Shown here piece after piece: positions 24,257 through 33,152 of a stretch of DNA of 64,000 bases. The stretch covers positions 1-64,000 of the forward strand of contig NZ_JANYUY010000018.1 in the NCBI RefSeq assembly GCF_025060755.1. Reading direction: 5' to 3'. Numbering within the stretch: the first letter of the stretch is position 1; the number at the start of each line of letters is the position of its first letter. The DNA is from Paenibacillus doosanensis. GTDB lineage: Bacteria > Bacillota > Bacilli > Paenibacillales > NBRC-103111. The notes beneath the pieces were generated by a model. That model did not search any database. It was given only the letters and a program-made list of their open reading frames with translations, and was not told the origin of the DNA. The translations under genes and the position numbers were made by a program.

Positions 24257-24955
24257 TTAGCCCGCGACCGCTGCCCACAACTCCAATTCGTTCGTGCAAA
24301 TAAGCAGCGAAGGATAGGCGGCCAGCTTCTTCATATCGCTTTCCTTATCGACCGTCCAAGAGATAAGCTGAACATGCTCCCGCTCGCAGCGGCGAATGAA
24401 CTCCTCCGTCATATATGGATAATAAATGGACATGTAGCCGCATTTCATTTCCCGGGCCCAAGGAAAGAACGCCGGAGAGGCTCCCTGATTAATGAGCCCG
24501 ATATCGATTCGGTCGTCAAGCTCCCTCACCCTGGCAAGCGAGTAATGATCGAAGGATGTCAGAAATACTTGCTCCTGCATTCCTTTTTTCTTCACCGTCT
24601 GAATAACGGCTTCTTCCAATCCCGGGTAAAGATCCCCCATCTGCTTCAATTCAATATCGACGATCAAACGGCCGTTCAGCAACTCAAGCGCTTCCTCCAA
24701 GGTCGGAATACGTTCGCTTCCCCCGACCGTCAGCTGCTTCAGCTCCGCTAACGTCAAATCTTGAACACGTCCCGAGCCGTCCGTCATCCTGTCGACGGAA
24801 GTGTCGTGAATGACGACGGGAACTCCGTCCTTGCTCAGCTGCACGTCCAGCTCCAGATGCGAATACGACAGCTCGCATGCGGCTTGAAACGAAACCAGCG
24901 TATTTTCCGGATACCGCACGGGGTATCCCCGATGAGCGATGCCTCTTACTTTCAT
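24257..24955 (-). CDS. Glycerophosphodiester phosphodiesterase family protein
   Basis: 232 residues, TIM-barrel GDPD, normally hydrolysing glycerophosphodiesters to glycerol 3-phosphate and an alcohol. Catalytic signatures: AHRGYPVRYPENTLVSF (His and Arg, Glu-Asn), ELDVQLSKDGVPVVIHD (E/D metal ligands, second His) and DIELK. No signal peptide, so it is cytoplasmic. The ATG at 24955 overlaps the HAD gene stop by 4 bases (ATGA) and has GGAGGAGG upstream. Last gene of the operon; its link to the polyol genes is unclear, perhaps phosphodiester or cyclic-phosphate intermediates, which is inference. Confidence 0.9.
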   Translation of the reverse strand: MKVRGIAHRGYPVRYPENTLVSFQAACELSYSHLELDVQLSKDGVPVVIHDTSVDRMTDGSGRVQDLTLAELKQLTVGGSERIPTLEEALELLNGRLIVDIELKQMGDLYPGLEEAVIQTVKKKGMQEQVFLTSFDHYSLARVRELDDRIDIGLINQGASPAFFPWAREMKCGYMSIYYPYMTEEFIRRCEREHVQLISWTVDKESDMKKLAAYPSLLICTNELELWAAVAG

Positions 24956-25782
24956 CTTATATCCTCCTCCGTCTCCGAAACCGGGCTTAACAGGCCAAGC
25001 GCCTCCATCGCCTCGACAACGCCGTCTCCATAGCAGCGGCTGCATACAAACGAAGCCTTCGCTTTCAGCTCGGGATGGCTGTTAGCTACGGCCGCCCCTA
25101 CGCCGGCGTACTCTATCATATCCATATCGTTCAGCTGATTGCCTATGCCGAGCACCTCGGCGGGCGTTACTTGCAGCAGCTCCGCCAGCTTTTTCAACGC
25201 AGAACCTTTGCTCTGGTTCGGAGGAATAACTTCAAAATAATCGTCCTCCGACTGAATCGTAGCATAGCTTCGGTTGAAGCTCGGAAGATGCAGTTCCCAC
25301 AGCTCTCGGATGCGCCTCATATCGCCGATGAGCAAAATCTTTTGCAGCGGCTTGCCCTGCCATCCTTCTTCGCTTGGATCGACGACGACGCAGCGAATTC
25401 CCTCTTTTATCTCGAATTGCTCGACGGCGGCCGTCCGGCTGAGCACCGAAACTCCCGCTTCCTCAAACAGCATCACCGTAACGCCCGACCGCTCCGCCGC
25501 CAGCAAAAAAGGCGTCAGCTCCCGCAGCTCCAGCGTCGAAGCCGACCAAACCCGGCTACGGTCGGCAATTACGCTGCCGTTGCACAAAATAAACGGGATG
25601 TCGATATCCAGCTCCTCGACGATTTTTTGGGCGGCGAGCCCGAAGCGTCCCGTCGCGATGGTGAACATCCCTCCGTTCGCCCTGAACCGGCGAACCGCCT
25701 CCTTGACCGGTTCGGTCAAGGAATGATCCTCGGATAGCAACGTACCGTCAAGATCGCTCACGATCAATCGTATGTTGTTCAT
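24952..25782 (-). CDS. Cof-type HAD-superfamily phosphatase
   Basis: 276 residues, HAD type IIB. Motif I is SDLDGTLL (nucleophile Asp), motif II TIATGR, motif III lysine near SKGSALKKL, motif IV GNQLNDMDMI. The C2B cap lies between about residues 85 and 190. These enzymes dephosphorylate sugar phosphates or phospho-cofactors with broad specificity. ATGA overlap with glpX upstream and with GDPD downstream shows translational coupling. The substrate is presumably a phosphorylated intermediate of the operon's pathway, unproven. Confidence 0.92.
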   Translation of the reverse strand: MNNIRLIVSDLDGTLLSEDHSLTEPVKEAVRRFRANGGMFTIATGRFGLAAQKIVEELDIDIPFILCNGSVIADRSRVWSASTLELRELTPFLLAAERSGVTVMLFEEAGVSVLSRTAAVEQFEIKEGIRCVVVDPSEEGWQGKPLQKILLIGDMRRIRELWELHLPSFNRSYATIQSEDDYFEVIPPNQSKGSALKKLAELLQVTPAEVLGIGNQLNDMDMIEYAGVGAAVANSHPELKAKASFVCSRCYGDGVVEAMEALGLLSPVSETEEDIR

Positions 25783-26729
25783 ACTTGTTCCTCCCGCTCA
25801 TGGACGGAGCGGATGAAATGAGTTCCCGCCTGCCCGCCGCAAACGATCAGGGAATGCGTTATCTCCGCATGACCCGCATCCTTGGAAATGCCCGCCAGCA
25901 GCAGTCCTGTCGTAATTCCCGTAGCCGCGAACACGCAGTCGTCCGAAGAGACGAGATCATGCAGCGTCAGCAGCTTATGGGGATCGGCTATTCCCATCGA
26001 GCGGCATCGTTCGTATTCCGCCTCGGTTCCAGGCAGCAGCCTCGCCTGCATTTCGCCGCCCAGCCCCTTCAACGCGACTGCCGAAATGACGCCCTCCGGA
26101 GCTCCGCCTATGCCGTAAAACAGGTCGACGCCCGTTTCTTCGACCGCGACCGAAATCGCGCATGTTACGTCTCCGTCGTCGAACAGCCGCACCCTCGCCC
26201 CGGTCCGGCGAACCATGTCAATCGCCGCTTGATGCCGATCCCGGTACTGCATCATCACCGTGACGTCGGAAATATCTTTGTGCAGCGCTGCCGCCACTGC
26301 GGCCACGTTATCAACGAGCGGTCGCTCCAAGCTAGCGGCGCCTTTGGCCTTGGGTCCGACGGCCAGCTTCTCCATATACATATCGGGGGCATGCAGCAGC
26401 GTACCGCGCGGCGCCGCGGCGATCACGGCCGTCGAATTATCTTGGCCGGAGGCGACAAGCGTCGTGCCTTCGAGCGGATCGACCGCAATATCGACCCGCG
26501 GCCCCCTGCCGGTGCCGAGACGTTCCCCGATGTACAGCATCGGCGCTTCGTCCAGCTCGCCTTCGCCTATGACGACGACGCCGTCCATTTCCATCCGCTG
26601 CAGCACTCCGCGCATCGCCGTCGTTGCCGCATCGTCGGCTTCATGCTTGCAGCCTCTTCCGATCCACGGCTTGGCGGCAAAAGCCGCCGACTGAGTCACC
26701 CGCAAAAAATCAAGCGCGAGATGATTCAT
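25779..26729 (-). CDS. glpX: Class II fructose-1,6-bisphosphatase / sedoheptulose-bisphosphatase, GlpX type
   Basis: 316 residues from the ATG at 26729, which overlaps the dhaL stop (ATGA). A longer reading upstream would run through dhaL in another frame. Metal and substrate motifs of GlpX are present: GEGELDEAPMLYIGE, AVDPLEGTT and GIGGAPEGVISAVALK. It removes the 1-phosphate from fructose 1,6-bisphosphate, and many homologues accept sedoheptulose 1,7-bisphosphate. Inside a DhaK/RpiB operon the second activity is attractive: erythrose 4-phosphate plus DHAP can be condensed by aldolase, and this enzyme would yield sedoheptulose 7-phosphate. That is inference. Confidence 0.93.
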   Translation of the reverse strand: MNHLALDFLRVTQSAAFAAKPWIGRGCKHEADDAATTAMRGVLQRMEMDGVVVIGEGELDEAPMLYIGERLGTGRGPRVDIAVDPLEGTTLVASGQDNSTAVIAAAPRGTLLHAPDMYMEKLAVGPKAKGAASLERPLVDNVAAVAAALHKDISDVTVMMQYRDRHQAAIDMVRRTGARVRLFDDGDVTCAISVAVEETGVDLFYGIGGAPEGVISAVALKGLGGEMQARLLPGTEAEYERCRSMGIADPHKLLTLHDLVSSDDCVFAATGITTGLLLAGISKDAGHAEITHSLIVCGGQAGTHFIRSVHEREEQV

Positions 26730-27382
26730 GCGCCGGCCCCTTCCGTCACCGCGCGCTTCCACTGCTCGGCGAAGGCGGCGAGAATATGGCAGGCCGAAGC
26801 CGCTCCGGGATCGATATGGCCGGCCGACCGCTCTCCGAGCCGGCTGGAGCGGCCCAGCTGCGATACGAGCGCCGCCGTCGAGCGCATCCCCTCTTCTCCG
26901 GCACGAACCGCAGCCTCCAAGCAGTCGGACAGCCCCTTGCCTGCGGCTCTCGCTTGCTCCAGCGCATCCATCGCCGGCAGCCACGCATCCATCATCGTCT
27001 TGTCGCCCAGCTGCGCCTTCCCGCGCTCCTGAATGCCCCGCACCGCCGTCAGCCAAAATTGTGCGATATCGTCTTCAGTCAGCACTTCCTTCCCCTGCAG
27101 CACGGCGCCGCCCCGCAAAAACGCCGTCGCATACAGCGGGCCGACCGAGGAGCCGACCGCATTCAAAAACGTCATCGCCATCTGTTGGCACAGCGCGCCG
27201 CAATCGGTCCCTTCGTACGTCCCGATCACCCCTGCGATCGCCTGCCACCCGAGCGACATCGTCACGCCGTGATCTCCGTCCCCTACGGCGCGGTCCAGCT
27301 CCGACAGCTCTTCCTTCGTCTCCTCTATCCGCTCCGCAATATGCGTAAAGAGACCTTTCCACTCGCGAATCGTTATCTCCAC
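26726..27382 (-). CDS. dhaL: Dihydroxyacetone-kinase-type subunit DhaL
   Basis: 218 residues, all-helical nucleotide-binding subunit. It holds ADP-Mg through the aspartates of ELDRAVGDGDHG (D30, D35, D37), with further conserved segments GSSVGPLYAT and MMDAWLPA. It works with the DhaK encoded just upstream to phosphorylate a short ketose (dihydroxyacetone or, by context, erythrulose). The chosen start is GTG at 27382, 8 bases after the dhaK stop, with GGAAGGG upstream; an ATG at 27418 inside dhaK is an alternative. No DhaM-like PTS gene is in the operon, so ATP use or a distant DhaM must be assumed. Confidence 0.9.
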   Translation of the reverse strand: MEITIREWKGLFTHIAERIEETKEELSELDRAVGDGDHGVTMSLGWQAIAGVIGTYEGTDCGALCQQMAMTFLNAVGSSVGPLYATAFLRGGAVLQGKEVLTEDDIAQFWLTAVRGIQERGKAQLGDKTMMDAWLPAMDALEQARAAGKGLSDCLEAAVRAGEEGMRSTAALVSQLGRSSRLGERSAGHIDPGAASACHILAAFAEQWKRAVTEGAGA

Positions 27383-27389
27383 CGCCGCT

Positions 27390-28409
27390 TCACCCTTCCT
27401 TTCCTTCTCTATGCTGCGCATACATCGGCGTATCCGCCGGGTCATCGACCAGCTCCGCGAGCTCGTCGTCGAGCTTCAATACCGAGACGGAGCATCCGCC
27501 CATCTCCAGCGAAGTGACATATTCCCCTACGAAGGAGCGGTGAATATGCGCCCCCAGCTCGGCAAGCCTCTGCGCTACGCGCCGGTATACGATGAACAGC
27601 TCCATTTGCGGCGTCGAGCCGAGACCGTTGATGAGTACGGCGACCCGGTCGCCCGACTCCACCGGCATATCGGCGAGAATCCGCTCCAGCAGCGCGTCCG
27701 CGACTTCGTCCGCGGTCCGCAGCTTGCCGCGTTCCACGCCGGGCTCGCCGTGAATGCCGAGCCCGATCTCCATCTCGTCTTCGCCGAGCACGAAGCTCGG
27801 CTTGCCCGTCTGCGGCACGGCGCACGGCGTCAGCGCTACGCCCATCGTGCGGATGGCATCGTTCGTCTTGCGAGCGACTCGCACGACGTCCTCGAGGCCG
27901 TACCCGCGCTCCGCTGCCGCTCCCGCCGCCTTGAACACGAGGAAGCCTCCGGCGATCCCGCGGCGGCGATGGGCTTGCGACGGCGGCGCCGAAGCCACAT
28001 CGTCGGTTACGAGCACCGTCTCGACGCGGATATGTTCCATGGCCGCAAGCTCGGCCGCCATGTCAAAGTTCATGCAGTCGCCGGCGTAGTTGCCGTACAT
28101 GTAGATCACGCCCGCGCCGCCGTTTACGGCGCGGGTGACTTCCAGTATCGGCGCCGGCGGCGGCGAAGCGAACACGTTGCCTACCGGTGCGCCGTCGGCA
28201 AACCCGCGCCCGATCAGCCCCATGAACGCCGGTTCGTGGCCGGACCCGCCGCCGATCACGACGCCGACCTTGCCGGGACGCGCCCCTCCGGCGCTTACGA
28301 CCGCCCGCTTGTTTTGCGGCAGCACCTTAACATGCCGGGCATATGCCGCGGCGTAGCCCTCGATCATTTCATCTACAACCGCATTCGGTTCATTCATCAG
28401 CTTCTTCAC
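27390..28409 (-). CDS. dhaK: Dihydroxyacetone-kinase-type substrate-binding subunit DhaK
   Basis: 339 residues. DhaK binds its ketose covalently through a histidine hemiaminal: here H220 in GLGIHGEPG, with H58 (GGGSGHEP) and D111 (GNYAGDCMNF) completing the site. Length and motifs match the two-subunit type, not the single-chain ATP enzyme. The start is GTG at 28409, overlapping the rpiB stop (GTGA), with AAAGGAG upstream. DhaK-family kinases also act on D- and L-erythrulose in tetritol pathways, and the neighbours (polyol dehydrogenase, RpiB) favour that over plain glycerol use. Substrate unproven. Confidence 0.93.
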   Translation of the reverse strand: MKKLMNEPNAVVDEMIEGYAAAYARHVKVLPQNKRAVVSAGGARPGKVGVVIGGGSGHEPAFMGLIGRGFADGAPVGNVFASPPPAPILEVTRAVNGGAGVIYMYGNYAGDCMNFDMAAELAAMEHIRVETVLVTDDVASAPPSQAHRRRGIAGGFLVFKAAGAAAERGYGLEDVVRVARKTNDAIRTMGVALTPCAVPQTGKPSFVLGEDEMEIGLGIHGEPGVERGKLRTADEVADALLERILADMPVESGDRVAVLINGLGSTPQMELFIVYRRVAQRLAELGAHIHRSFVGEYVTSLEMGGCSVSVLKLDDELAELVDDPADTPMYAQHREGKEG

Positions 28410-28927
28410 GCTTCTTCGCTCCTTTCTATGACCAAAGGGGATGAGCAGGAGTAGTTTTCCTTGCGCCCGCCGCCCGCGGCAAACAGTCTCTGCTCCCCGT
28501 CCATAATCTTCTGTACCTTCCTGCCGGAACTGCCTCCGTCGAATTCGGCTTCGAGCCATGCGCGTACAATATGTTTGGCCAGCTCCGGCCCGATCACTCT
28601 CGCTCCCATAGTCAGCACCTGCGCGTTGTTGCTGCGCATCGCCCGCTCCGCCGAATACGTATCATGACAGAGCGCCGCCCTAATACCGGGAACCTTATCC
28701 GCGGTGATCGTCATGCCGATGCCTGTGCCGCATATCAGAATGCCCCGGTCGAATCGACCTTGAGCAATTTCTTCGGCGACGGCAAATCCGACATCCGGAT
28801 AATCGATCGGCTGCGTGCCGTCAGACGGACCGAAATCGACATAGTCCACCTTGCGCTCCTCAAGATAGGTTTTAATCATTTCTTTCATGTCGTATCCGGC
28901 CTCATCGGCTCCAATCGCAATTTTCAT
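28406..28927 (-). CDS. RpiB/LacAB-family sugar-phosphate isomerase, possibly tetrulose-phosphate specific
   Basis: 173 residues from the ATG at 28927 (AAGGGG upstream). It has the family's MKIAIGADEAGYDMKE start, the catalytic Cys in ILICGTGIG (C66) and H88. The usual RpiB segment ARxHNDANVL is replaced by AMRSNNAQVL, and there is a C-terminal extension of about 25 residues. The RpiB family includes ribose 5-phosphate isomerase B, LacA/LacB and erythrulose 4-phosphate isomerase (EryI/DerI type). With DhaK/DhaL and a tetritol-dehydrogenase-like gene adjacent, conversion of D-erythrulose 4-phosphate to D-erythrose 4-phosphate is my preferred reading; ribose 5-phosphate isomerase remains possible. 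Confidence 0.85.
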   Translation of the reverse strand: MKIAIGADEAGYDMKEMIKTYLEERKVDYVDFGPSDGTQPIDYPDVGFAVAEEIAQGRFDRGILICGTGIGMTITADKVPGIRAALCHDTYSAERAMRSNNAQVLTMGARVIGPELAKHIVRAWLEAEFDGGSSGRKVQKIMDGEQRLFAAGGGRKENYSCSSPLVIERSEEA

Positions 28928-28950
28928 GGTGAACAACCCCTTCGCTTATG

Positions 28951-30030
28951 TTATGGGATAAGGACGATCTTGAGCGATTGCGTTCCCTTTTTCATCAGCT
29001 CGAAGCCTTCCATATACTGCTCAAGCGGAAGCTTATGGGTAACTACGCCTTCCGTCGGGAATATGCCGCTCTTGATTCCATCGATGACAAGCGGATAGCA
29101 GTAAGGGCCAAGATGAGAGCCGAGAACGTCCAGTTCTTTTCTGTCGCTGATAATGCTCCAGTCTACCGTTACCGGGTCCTTGAACACGCTGAATTCCACA
29201 AAACGGCCCAGCTTGCGGATCATGGCAAGCCCTTGTTCCACCGACTTGGGATGGCCCGTCGCTTCGATATAAATGTCGCAGCCGTAGCCTTCGGTCATCT
29301 GCTTGATCTCCTTCACTACGTCGACTTCATTCGGATTCAGCACGATATCCGCGCCGAACTGCTTAGCCAGCTTCAGCCGGTCCTCGAACAAGTCGAGCAC
29401 GATGAGCGTTCCGGCGCCGGATTGTTTGGCCGCTCCGACCATGCCGAGACCGAGCGTCCCGGCTCCGGAGATAACGACCGTATCGCCTAACTGGATCTGC
29501 GCCCGTTGCACCGCGTGCAGCGAGCAGGCGTACGGCTCGATCAGAATCGCCTTCTCCAGCGGCAAATCATCCGGCACCTTGTAATTGATCGCTTCTTTGG
29601 TAAATTTCATATATTCCGCCATGGCACCGTTTACATTATTTTGGAATCCGTACAAATCATGCTTCTCGCACATCCAATACTGTCCCCGGTTGCAGAAACG
29701 GCATTTCCAGCAGGGAACGATTTGCTCGGAGATAACCCGGTCGCCGACGGCATAGCCATCGACTCCTTCGCCGAGTTCAACGACGAAACCGATAAATTCA
29801 TGCCCCGGAATCATCGGCGCTTTAATATAAGCGGGCTGCGTCTCATCCCCCCAGAAGCTCGGCGCCCCTTGAAACGCTTTAATATCTCCGGCGCATATGC
29901 CGCATGCTTCCACCTTGATTACCATTTCCCCCGGACCTGCCTTGGGCACGGGAACCGTCTCCAGACGGTAATCGCCCGGGGAGTAAGCGACAACCGCTTT
30001 CATTTTCTCCGGAACGCTGACATTGTTCAT
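28951..30030 (-). CDS. Zinc-dependent polyol dehydrogenase, erythritol/L-threitol dehydrogenase-like
   Basis: 359-residue medium-chain dehydrogenase. The catalytic zinc site is C46, H77, E78 (CGICAGD; GHEFIG). The structural zinc site is C107, C110, C113, C121. The Rossmann motif GAGTLGLGMVGAA binds NAD(H). The segment GAPSFWGDETQPAYIKAPMI resembles, from memory, enzymes annotated as erythritol/L-threitol dehydrogenases, which make L-erythrulose. Start at 30030 with GGAGGA; upstream in-frame codons lack a site. First gene of the seven-gene operon, 23 bases before rpiB, facing the DeoR gene. Specific substrate inferred. Confidence 0.85.
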   Translation of the reverse strand: MNNVSVPEKMKAVVAYSPGDYRLETVPVPKAGPGEMVIKVEACGICAGDIKAFQGAPSFWGDETQPAYIKAPMIPGHEFIGFVVELGEGVDGYAVGDRVISEQIVPCWKCRFCNRGQYWMCEKHDLYGFQNNVNGAMAEYMKFTKEAINYKVPDDLPLEKAILIEPYACSLHAVQRAQIQLGDTVVISGAGTLGLGMVGAAKQSGAGTLIVLDLFEDRLKLAKQFGADIVLNPNEVDVVKEIKQMTEGYGCDIYIEATGHPKSVEQGLAMIRKLGRFVEFSVFKDPVTVDWSIISDRKELDVLGSHLGPYCYPLVIDGIKSGIFPTEGVVTHKLPLEQYMEGFELMKKGTQSLKIVLIP

Positions 30031-30412
30031 AGGAAATCCTCCTCTATAAAATGGATTGAGTATAATCATCAATAATTTGGAAATGATCTATATTTATTTT
30101 TGCATTTACCTTATGTTTTGTCAACGTTTTTTATCATTTGATGTTGTTTGTTTTCATTTACCTATATTCCTATGAACCTATCATTGCAATTTCGGCTCAC
30201 GCTTCGCGTCAGCGGCATCCCCTTTATTGTCGGTAAATGTTGATAATTGTTTCGTGAATTTGCAAACGCCCCGAGCTTCAGGGACGCAATTCACTTTGCC
30301 AACGTTATATAAATTGATTTTTGTTTTCAGATGTTTTCTATATATAATTGTTGTATGATGATTTTTCATTTGATATAATTTCAATAAATCGTTTAATATG
30401 GGAGATGCGAAG
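30031..30412. promoter_or_regulatory. Divergent regulatory region with TTTT(n)CATTT(g/a) repeats
   Basis: About 380 AT-rich bases between the dehydrogenase operon and the deoR-type gene. Four similar sites are visible: TTTTTGCATTTA (30097-30108), TTTTTTATCATTTG (30127-30140), GTTTTCATTTA (30150-30160) and ATTTTTCATTTG (30361-30372). DeoR-family proteins commonly bind such direct repeats, so these are probable operators; three lie near the dehydrogenase start and one near the regulator's own start. The middle part, 30180-30300, shows no clear feature. Confidence 0.5.
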
Positions 30413-31171
30413 ATGTTAGCACCCGAACGCCGCAATCGAATTATGCAAATTTTGAACGAACACAAGCAACTGCTGGTCAAGGACGTTTCGCTGGAGCTCG
30501 GCGTTTCCGAAGGCACCTTGCGGAACGACCTGAAAATATTGGAGGAAGACGGCTTGCTGGAGCGAACGCACGGAGGAGCCGTGCTGCCCAAACCGCATAC
30601 GCCGGAGTATACGTTTCAATCGCGCAGCTTGACCAATCAAGAGGAGAAGAAAATGATCGGCAAAGCTGCGGCGAAGCTCGTACAAAACGGACAGTGCCTT
30701 ATTCTCGACGCCAGCTCGACGTCGCTTGAGCTTGCCCGGCATCTGGTGCACTACAATTATTTGACCGTCATTACCAACGGACTTGCCACCTCTCAGGAGC
30801 TGACGCGCAATCCTCATATCAGCGTCATTGTCGTCGGAGGCGTGTTAAGACCCGGCTCAAGCTCTTTGGAGGGACTGCTCGGAAAAGGGCTGCTCGGGCA
30901 AATTCATGCGGACGTCTTCTTTACTTCCGCCCACGGCTTTACGGTCACTGCCGGGCTCTCCGATTTCAGCATTTATGAAGCGGAGCTCAAAAAGACGATG
31001 ATATCGAACGTAAGCAAGGTCGTCGCCCTGCTCGATCATTCCAAGCTTAACCGCAGATCGATCGCTTCCTTCGCGGAAACGTCGCAAATCGATACGATTA
31101 TTACCGATCCCGGAGCCGATCGCGAGTTTCTCGACGAGCTTGAAGGAGTGGAGATCATTATCGCGGATTAA
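30413..31171 (+). CDS. DeoR-family transcriptional repressor
   Basis: 252 residues. An N-terminal DeoR winged helix (about 1-57: PERRNRIMQILNEHKQLLVKDVSLELGVSEGTLRNDLKIL, then RTHGGAVL) precedes a sugar-phosphate sensor domain of the ribose-5-phosphate-isomerase-like fold (about 75-235: LILDASSTSLELARHL, VITNGLATSQEL, VVGGVLRPGSSSLEG). The start at 30413 has GGGAG 8 bases upstream; an earlier ATG overlaps that site. Divergent from the polyol operon, so it probably represses it until a phosphorylated intermediate accumulates. Confidence 0.92.
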   Translation: MLAPERRNRIMQILNEHKQLLVKDVSLELGVSEGTLRNDLKILEEDGLLERTHGGAVLPKPHTPEYTFQSRSLTNQEEKKMIGKAAAKLVQNGQCLILDASSTSLELARHLVHYNYLTVITNGLATSQELTRNPHISVIVVGGVLRPGSSSLEGLLGKGLLGQIHADVFFTSAHGFTVTAGLSDFSIYEAELKKTMISNVSKVVALLDHSKLNRRSIASFAETSQIDTIITDPGADREFLDELEGVEIIIAD

Positions 31172-31180
31172 TGCACAATA

Positions 31181-31219
31181 AAAGTTCCTCTGCTTGCCGC
31201 ATGAGGAACTTTTTCATTT
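31181..31219 (+). terminator. Intrinsic terminator of the deoR-type gene
   Basis: AAGTTCCTC/GAGGAACTT stem followed by TTTCATTTT. Confidence 0.85.
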
Positions 31220-31389
31220 TACGCCCGCCTCCGCTATTCGACGGATTTGCCTACATACCAAGGATAGTCAACGAAAAAAACTATTCCAGCCCTTCTTTAC
31301 CCATTTTAACAAATTAATGGAGTGAAAGAGAATCCCTATTTTCCCATTTACGTCACGCGATCAATCGATTCAAATCGTTCATACAACGA

Positions 31390-31430
31390 CAAAAGGCCGC
31401 GCAGCATGCAAATGCTACAACGGCCTTACC
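31390..31430 (-). terminator. Intrinsic terminator after araB
   Basis: Minus strand: AAGGCCG/CGGCCTT stem with inner AGCAT/ATGCT hairpin, then TTTTG. The T run is short. Confidence 0.7.
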
Positions 31431-31448
31431 TATTGCGGCGAAGCTTTG

Positions 31449-33131
31449 TCAATCGTTTACCCGATCCCGAAGCCGCTTCATCCGCTTTAACGTCTTCATC
31501 ACGTCGTTTCCGCCTCTTCCGAACAGCTCGTGCAGCCGATTATACTCCGAATACAGCTCGTCATACACGGCGCCGTGCTCTTCAACCGGCCGGTAGCTTT
31601 CTTCCCGCAGCCGGGTCATGCGCTCCGCAGCTTCGGTTATGCCCGCGCAGCCTCCCCTCGCGGGACCGGCGGCTACAGCGCCGAACATCGCCGCTCCGAG
31701 CGCAGGCGTCTCCGTCGAATCGGCAATCCGGATTTCGCGCCTCGTCACATCCGCATAAATCTGCATCAGCAGCCGGTTGCGCTGCGGCAATCCGCCGCAG
31801 GCAATAAGCTCCTTCACCTCCATGCCGGACGTCTCGAAGGTCTCGATAATTTTGCGCGTGCCGAAAGCGGTCGCCTCCAGAAGCGCCCGATAGATCTCCT
31901 CCGGCCTCGTTTGCAAGGTCAATCCGACGATCAGGCCGCTTAAATCGGCGTCGACGAGCACCGTACGATTGCCGTTCCACCAGTCGAGTGCCAGCAGCCC
32001 GTGCTGACCCGGCCGCAGCTCTGCAGCCCGCCTCTCCAGCCAGCCATGAAGGGTCAACCCTTCGCTCGCCGCGGCATGCTTGGCGTAAGACGGCGCAGCT
32101 TGCTCCACAAACCAGCCGAACAGATCGCCGACGGCCGGCTGCCCCGCTTCATAGCCGTACAGCCCCGGGATGATGCCGTCTTCGACGACGCCGCACAGCC
32201 CTTCCACGCACACTTCTTTATCGCCAAGCAGCATATGGCATAAGGATGTCCCCATCGCCATAACCATCTGCCCCGGCCGCACGGCCCCCGCGCCGACGGC
32301 TCCCGCATGCGCGTCGATAATGCCGACGGCAACCGCGGTTCCCGGGCGCAGCCCCGTTATCGCAGCAGCCTGCTCCGTCAGCTCTCCGGCTTTGGAGCCG
32401 AGGGGAAGCACCTCGCCCCGCAGCTTGGTCTCCGCGAAGCGCTCCAGCCGGGGGTCCAGCGCCCGGAAGAAGGACCGCGCCGGATAGCCTTCCCGCTTAT
32501 GCCAGAAAGCCTTGTACCCGGCGGCGCAGCCGCTTCGTACCGGATGGTCCGTCAGCCGCTCCACGATCCAATCGGCCGCCTCGATAAACCGGTCCGCCAT
32601 CCCGTATACGGACGGAGCTTCGTTGAGAACCTGCCAGGCTTTGGCCGCCATCCACTCCGAGGAGCTTTTGCCGCCGTACCGGCGCAGGAACGTCTCGCCT
32701 AAACGCCGGGCAGTCTCGTTGATCCGGCTCGCTTCTTCCTGAGCGGCATGATGCTTCCACAGCTTGACGTAGGCATGAGGCTCGTCCCGCAGCGCCTCCT
32801 GAAAGCATAAGGGCGCGCCGGAGCTATCCACCGGCAGCACCGTGCTTGCGGTAAAGGCGATGCCTACGCCGATCACCTGCGCGGGATCGATGCCGGAGAG
32901 GCGCAAAACCTCCGGTACCGATCTCCTTAACACTTCCATATAATCATCCGGATGCTGGAGAGCCCAATCGGGCTCCAGCAGCTTGCCGGAATCCGGCAGG
33001 CGCTCGTCGATCACGCCGTGAGGATACGGCGTTACGTGAGAAGCCGCTTCTTCCCCCGTGCTCACGTCGACCAGCAATGCCCTTCCCGATTCCGTTCCGT
33101 AATCGATGCCTATCGCATACCGTTTCTCCAT
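31449..33131 (-). CDS. araB: Ribulokinase (AraB type, FGGY family)
   Basis: 560 residues, the usual AraB length, with strong resemblance throughout to Bacillus Ara[44 protein letters not shown]-like [48 protein letters not shown] and [11 protein letters not shown]. It phosphorylates 2-ketopentoses with ATP; AraB enzymes are known to accept D- and L-ribulose. Here it follows an L-fucose/D-arabinose isomerase gene instead of araA (21-base gap), so D-ribulose made from D-arabinose is a reasonable substrate. AAGGAG before the ATG. Confidence 0.92.
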   Translation of the reverse strand: MEKRYAIGIDYGTESGRALLVDVSTGEEAASHVTPYPHGVIDERLPDSGKLLEPDWALQHPDDYMEVLRRSVPEVLRLSGIDPAQVIGVGIAFTASTVLPVDSSGAPLCFQEALRDEPHAYVKLWKHHAAQEEASRINETARRLGETFLRRYGGKSSSEWMAAKAWQVLNEAPSVYGMADRFIEAADWIVERLTDHPVRSGCAAGYKAFWHKREGYPARSFFRALDPRLERFAETKLRGEVLPLGSKAGELTEQAAAITGLRPGTAVAVGIIDAHAGAVGAGAVRPGQMVMAMGTSLCHMLLGDKEVCVEGLCGVVEDGIIPGLYGYEAGQPAVGDLFGWFVEQAAPSYAKHAAASEGLTLHGWLERRAAELRPGQHGLLALDWWNGNRTVLVDADLSGLIVGLTLQTRPEEIYRALLEATAFGTRKIIETFETSGMEVKELIACGGLPQRNRLLMQIYADVTRREIRIADSTETPALGAAMFGAVAAGPARGGCAGITEAAERMTRLREESYRPVEEHGAVYDELYSEYNRLHELFGRGGNDVMKTLKRMKRLRDRVND

Positions 33132-33152
33132 CGCCGAAATTCTCCTTCCGCC

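Noticed and set aside
30180-30300. Possible RNA or small gene in the divergent region
   Set aside because: No stable long hairpin, start site or conserved motif identified.
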